Source: Thermoplasmata archaeon (GTDB lineage: Archaea > Thermoplasmatota > DTKX01 > GCA-020343715). From it: DNA of 7,484 nt. Position numbers and translations under genes: made by a program. Position 1 is the first letter of the stretch. The number at the start of each line of letters is the position of its first letter. Below, piece by piece: positions 6,301-7,484 of this stretch. The notes below the pieces were generated by a model, which saw only the letters and a list, made by a program, of their open reading frames with translations, was not told the origin of the DNA and did no database searches. The stretch covers positions 150,956-158,439 of the forward strand of contig CP070808.1 in the NCBI GenBank assembly GCA_020343715.1. The letters run 5' to 3'.

Positions 6301-7484
6301 GATGCGGCGATCTCTTGGAGACCAGCTTCTCCACCTGCCCACGGTGCAAGGTGGAGGACGACCTGCTGGAGGCCCAGGAGCTCATAGAGGAGCTCAAGGA
6401 GGAGGGCATCATCGTCCTCGAGCAGGAGGACCTCTTGGAGAAGTCATTGATATCGTTCGAGGGCCGCGACTTCGACACCGCGGGGCTATTCATCACCCAG
6501 GCGACCGAGCAGGCCAACCACAATGCTCTTCGCTTCCATCAGACCACCGAGGAGCTGGAGCGTGTCGAGGAGCTCATCGAGTCCCTCAAGGAGCGGGAGG
6601 TGGACATCCCCGACGTGGAGATGCGCATCTACCACTCCAAGCTGGCCCTTGGCCGCTCAGACTTCGACGGGGCCAAGGAGATAGCCGACGAGATCCTCGC
6701 CGAGATATCCAAGCTGGACGCGGAGAACCGGAAGGACCAGATCTTCGCCGACATCCAGAGGATCGAGAAGGAGGTCCGCACCACCAAGGCCCTGGGCGAG
6801 ATAGATGCCGCCCCGGCCGGCAGGGCGGTGGAGGCAGCGAAGGCCGCCTTCGGCATCAAGAACTACGTAGAGGCCGAGGTCCAGCGTCGCAACGCCCAGA
6901 AGCTCCTGGAGGACCCCGAGTGGTCCCCCGAGAGGGAACGCGAGGAGGAGGAGCGTCGCAAGGAGGAGGAGGCCAAGATGGCCGTCTCCGCCGAGGAGAC
7001 CGCTGCCATCCTCGAGGCCGAGCGCCTTCGTGAAGAGGAGCTGGCAGCCATCTCCACCGGCAAGACCGACGAGGTCAAGATCATGTCCTTCGAGGGCGAG
7101 GAGGAGGCCGCCGACCAGGAGGTCCAACTGGACAGCGGCGAGATCGTGGACCACGAGGTCTCCAGAGAGGAGGTCGTGGACCACGAGGCCGAACCCACCC
7201 CCGACGTTGTCTCCATGGTGGAGCCAGAGGTCGAGGCCGAGCCGGAGCCCGAGCTGGAACCGGAGCCCGAACCGGAACCAGAGCCGGAACCGGAGCCTGA
7301 ACCCGAACCCGAGCCGGAACCCGAACCGGAGGCCGAGCCCGAGGAGAAGGTGGCACCCGCGCCCGTGCCAGTGCCTGTGGCCAAGCCCGCGCCCAAGCCC
7401 GTGGCCAAGCCTGCCCCGGCCCCTGCGCCTAAGCCAGTGGCAAAGCCTGCACCAGCGCCCGCACCGAAGCCCGTGGCCAAGCCC
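3363..7484 (+). CDS. Giant type I membrane surface protein, C-terminus beyond window
   Basis: Not a gene I recognise by name. 1374 codons are open to the right edge without a frameshift. Residues 1-31 are a Sec signal peptide (KK at 3-4, hydrophobic 8-25, likely cleavage after AEA31). Residues 34-200 look like beta-solenoid strands. Residues 207-520 form seven strand-pair plus Gly-loop repeats. About 583-662 resembles a carboxypeptidase-regulatory/transthyretin-like domain, 683-815 an Ig-like domain ([18 protein letters not shown]), and 823-917 a PKD-like domain ([10 protein letters not shown], 860-869). W934-V951 is the membrane helix, followed by basic RSRR, which places the C-terminal part inside. 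Then come a zinc ribbon (C978, C981, C992, C995), TPR-like helices (1029-1182), a charged helix (1183-1235), a Pro-Glu tract (1293-1328) and Pro/Ala/Lys repeats from 1330. N-x-S/T sequons at N63, N80, N213, N311, N842 and N909 could carry S-layer-type glycans. The role may be adhesion, envelope structure or outside-to-inside linkage; this is inference. It has its own TATA box and Shine-Dalgarno site. Confidence 0.9.
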   Translation, partial: MGKKGLRVILLALASFFLLAVILALSSGAEASNEATITGSQPPFIGPWYITENPTMITDGELNLSMDVYVTKGVELTISNVTLNIVRDPGVFHQYSFNVMAGSTCTVSLSTLILDVFTAESQASLNFEADTVVKTTGLFYGTCNSFFAEDTVFENKAPGVGTDEKGMDAVFIADGKVNSEFLRVTIKNEASDAGLTSPGIDGKSGGMAIFISNITTWIDCSIENMAGNSRGGGLGLTGSSGGSGGLGADVVVRMSASYLENVMIDTIASNGGIGARGSRNTAGNGGHGGDGADGGNVHFSLDSPSIMELYNVTIYAKSGDGGSGGNGGEAIDGDGGTAGTGAHAGFCNVEISCIDDIIIEESSITAQGGEGGYGGDYGRHEGGTGSFGIPRPGGNGGEATVEVLGQVSLFLEDLKVESRGGHGLDGGGGYDQGDTGGDGAEGRIIIHAEASIESSGVDLTAVGGSGGPGGPAFSDIRGNGGDGGDSMVEFTGLLEMYMDAFSIYVTEGQGGIGSKTIYDGLPGIPTLDLDTELLDAREGTFNMPLDDLHGSARGTLYNVHFDMEFGIHVLPIEDAIVWEVFSVRVLVVDDPDPSKATPLEGYEVSVFHIETGALVTQSTTDDHGLCYFDLEAFEYTSLAVNYLGSYHFIASTPDRKTTKKVRGEIQGQTTITISIQENVKTPIIEIENPVDGTNYPFNKEDARVMEVTGFVTDDDGSPIIAMFVHLHPERDDPNAWPENKLGLSPVPLEDLTDQEIRWGKYFPPDEHSNKWRFFYRFEIIGGDVLYESDAYTFAVTANDGVHIARHSVSIDVQIEPEKEPPKMRVYASVNPGVQALDLVEFNGTVLNTEELMTNGVEVKYYAWDFESDGVLDYYSTENAATFHIYEDEGSKVTKRATLKIEDSLGRHINITREITVERPPEPPAPNPLIEYLPWIIMIFLVVLVVVGVLSVRSRRMQAAAADEERKRIEEAMANIHECPRCGDLLETSFSTCPRCKVEDDLLEAQELIEELKEEGIIVLEQEDLLEKSLISFEGRDFDTAGLFITQATEQANHNALRFHQTTEELERVEELIESLKEREVDIPDVEMRIYHSKLALGRSDFDGAKEIADEILAEISKLDAENRKDQIFADIQRIEKEVRTTKALGEIDAAPAGRAVEAAKAAFGIKNYVEAEVQRRNAQKLLEDPEWSPEREREEEERRKEEEAKMAVSAEETAAILEAERLREEELAAISTGKTDEVKIMSFEGEEEAADQEVQLDSGEIVDHEVSREEVVDHEAEPTPDVVSMVEPEVEAEPEPELEPEPEPEPEPEPEPEPEPEPEPEPEAEPEEKVAPAPVPVPVAKPAPKPVAKPAPAPAPKPVAKPAPAPAPKPVAKP
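3981..4922 (+). repeat. Seven protein-level tandem repeats: beta-strand pair plus Gly-rich loop
   Basis: Within the surface protein, first strands begin near residues 207, 249, 296, 346, 400, 443 and 486, a spacing of 42-54. Each unit has a hydrophobic strand (for example DVVVRM, NVHFSL, TVEVLG, RIIIHA), then a second strand ending in a pattern like NVTIYAKSG or EDLKVESRG, then a loop of GG-x repeats rich in Gly, Asp and Asn. Loop length varies while strands keep their hydrophobic pattern, as in a beta-solenoid with glycine-rich side loops. DNA identity between units is low outside the GGC-rich loops. Confidence 0.75.
6456..6908 (+). repeat. Three TPR-like helical repeats in the cytoplasmic part
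   Basis: Residues F1032, A1095 and A1161 open similar motifs: [19 protein letters not shown] and [11 protein letters not shown]. The pattern is G-x(1-2)-[DN]-[FY]-x2-A followed by an amphipathic helix. The last alanines are at 1040, 1104 and 1171, a period of about 65 residues. This G-(D/N)-(F/Y)-A helix turn is typical of TPR-like helical repeats and suggests a protein-binding module inside the cell. Confidence 0.6.
7239..7346 (+). repeat. (Pro-Glu)n tract
   Basis: Residues 1293-1328 are almost pure alternating Pro and Glu, interrupted by L1298 and A1324. Codons vary freely between ccg, ccc, cca and cct, and between gag and gaa, so the protein pattern is kept despite synonymous change. Such tracts form extended polyproline-type rods; here it is strongly acidic. 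The complementary strand reads as a Gly-Ser repeat, an artefact. Confidence 0.9.
7380..7484 (+). repeat. Pro/Ala/Lys repeat, continuing past window
   Basis: The 12-residue unit [12 protein letters not shown] occurs twice in full (1348-1359 and 1360-1371), preceded by a short form AKPAPKPV (1340-1347) and followed by the start of another copy. The two full copies differ at most third codon positions. This basic tract follows the acidic Pro-Glu tract directly. Confidence 0.9.

Noticed and set aside
6863..7480. Minus-strand open frame encoding Gly-Ser and Gly-Ala repeats
   Set aside because: It is the complement of the Pro-Glu and Pro-Ala-Lys tracts of the surface protein; no start signal, and the plus-strand frame has coherent domains.

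Overview
The window is high-GC archaeal DNA. Three lines of evidence point to Archaea: an archaeal/eukaryotic-type release factor (aRF1/eRF1 family with NIKS, YxCxxxF and GGQ motifs), an archaeal-type UMP kinase, and TATA-like boxes close to start codons. The architecture of the large surface protein (exported beta-rich part, one membrane anchor, cytoplasmic zinc ribbon, TPR-like helices) resembles proteins I associate with Thermoplasmatota. That placement is inference, and no rRNA is present to confirm it.

Layout. On the minus strand, positions 1313-1 hold a two-gene operon: UMP kinase (pyrH), then, 19 nt downstream, a beta-decarboxylating dehydrogenase of the isopropylmalate/homoisocitrate/isocitrate family, cut by the left edge. 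Divergent from it, across a 59-nt gap with one A/T-rich TATA-like element, is the release factor gene on the plus strand (1373-2611). It converges, with only 4 nt between stop codons, on a minus-strand HD-domain phosphohydrolase (2616-3164). A 198-nt divergent intergenic region follows, carrying a cluster of inverted repeats, a TATA box and a Shine-Dalgarno site. From 3363 to the right edge runs one very large open gene (at least 1374 codons, no stop in the window).

The large gene is the unusual part. In order it encodes: a Sec signal peptide; a beta-solenoid-like N-terminal part; seven imperfect repeats of two beta strands plus a Gly/Asp/Asn-rich loop (residues about 207-520); a carboxypeptidase-regulatory/transthyretin-like domain; an Ig-like domain; a PKD-like domain; one transmembrane helix (934-951); a juxtamembrane CPRC-x10-CPRC zinc ribbon; three TPR-like helical repeats about 65 residues apart; a charged helix; a (Pro-Glu)n tract; and a Pro/Ala/Lys repeat still running at the window end. 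It reads as an outside-to-inside bridging surface protein. Its function is unknown to me and its C-terminus lies outside the window.

The other genes are housekeeping (pyrimidine nucleotide synthesis, amino-acid or cofactor carbon metabolism, translation termination) and show no obvious functional link to the surface protein. I see no RNA genes, CRISPR array, insertion sequence or integrase.
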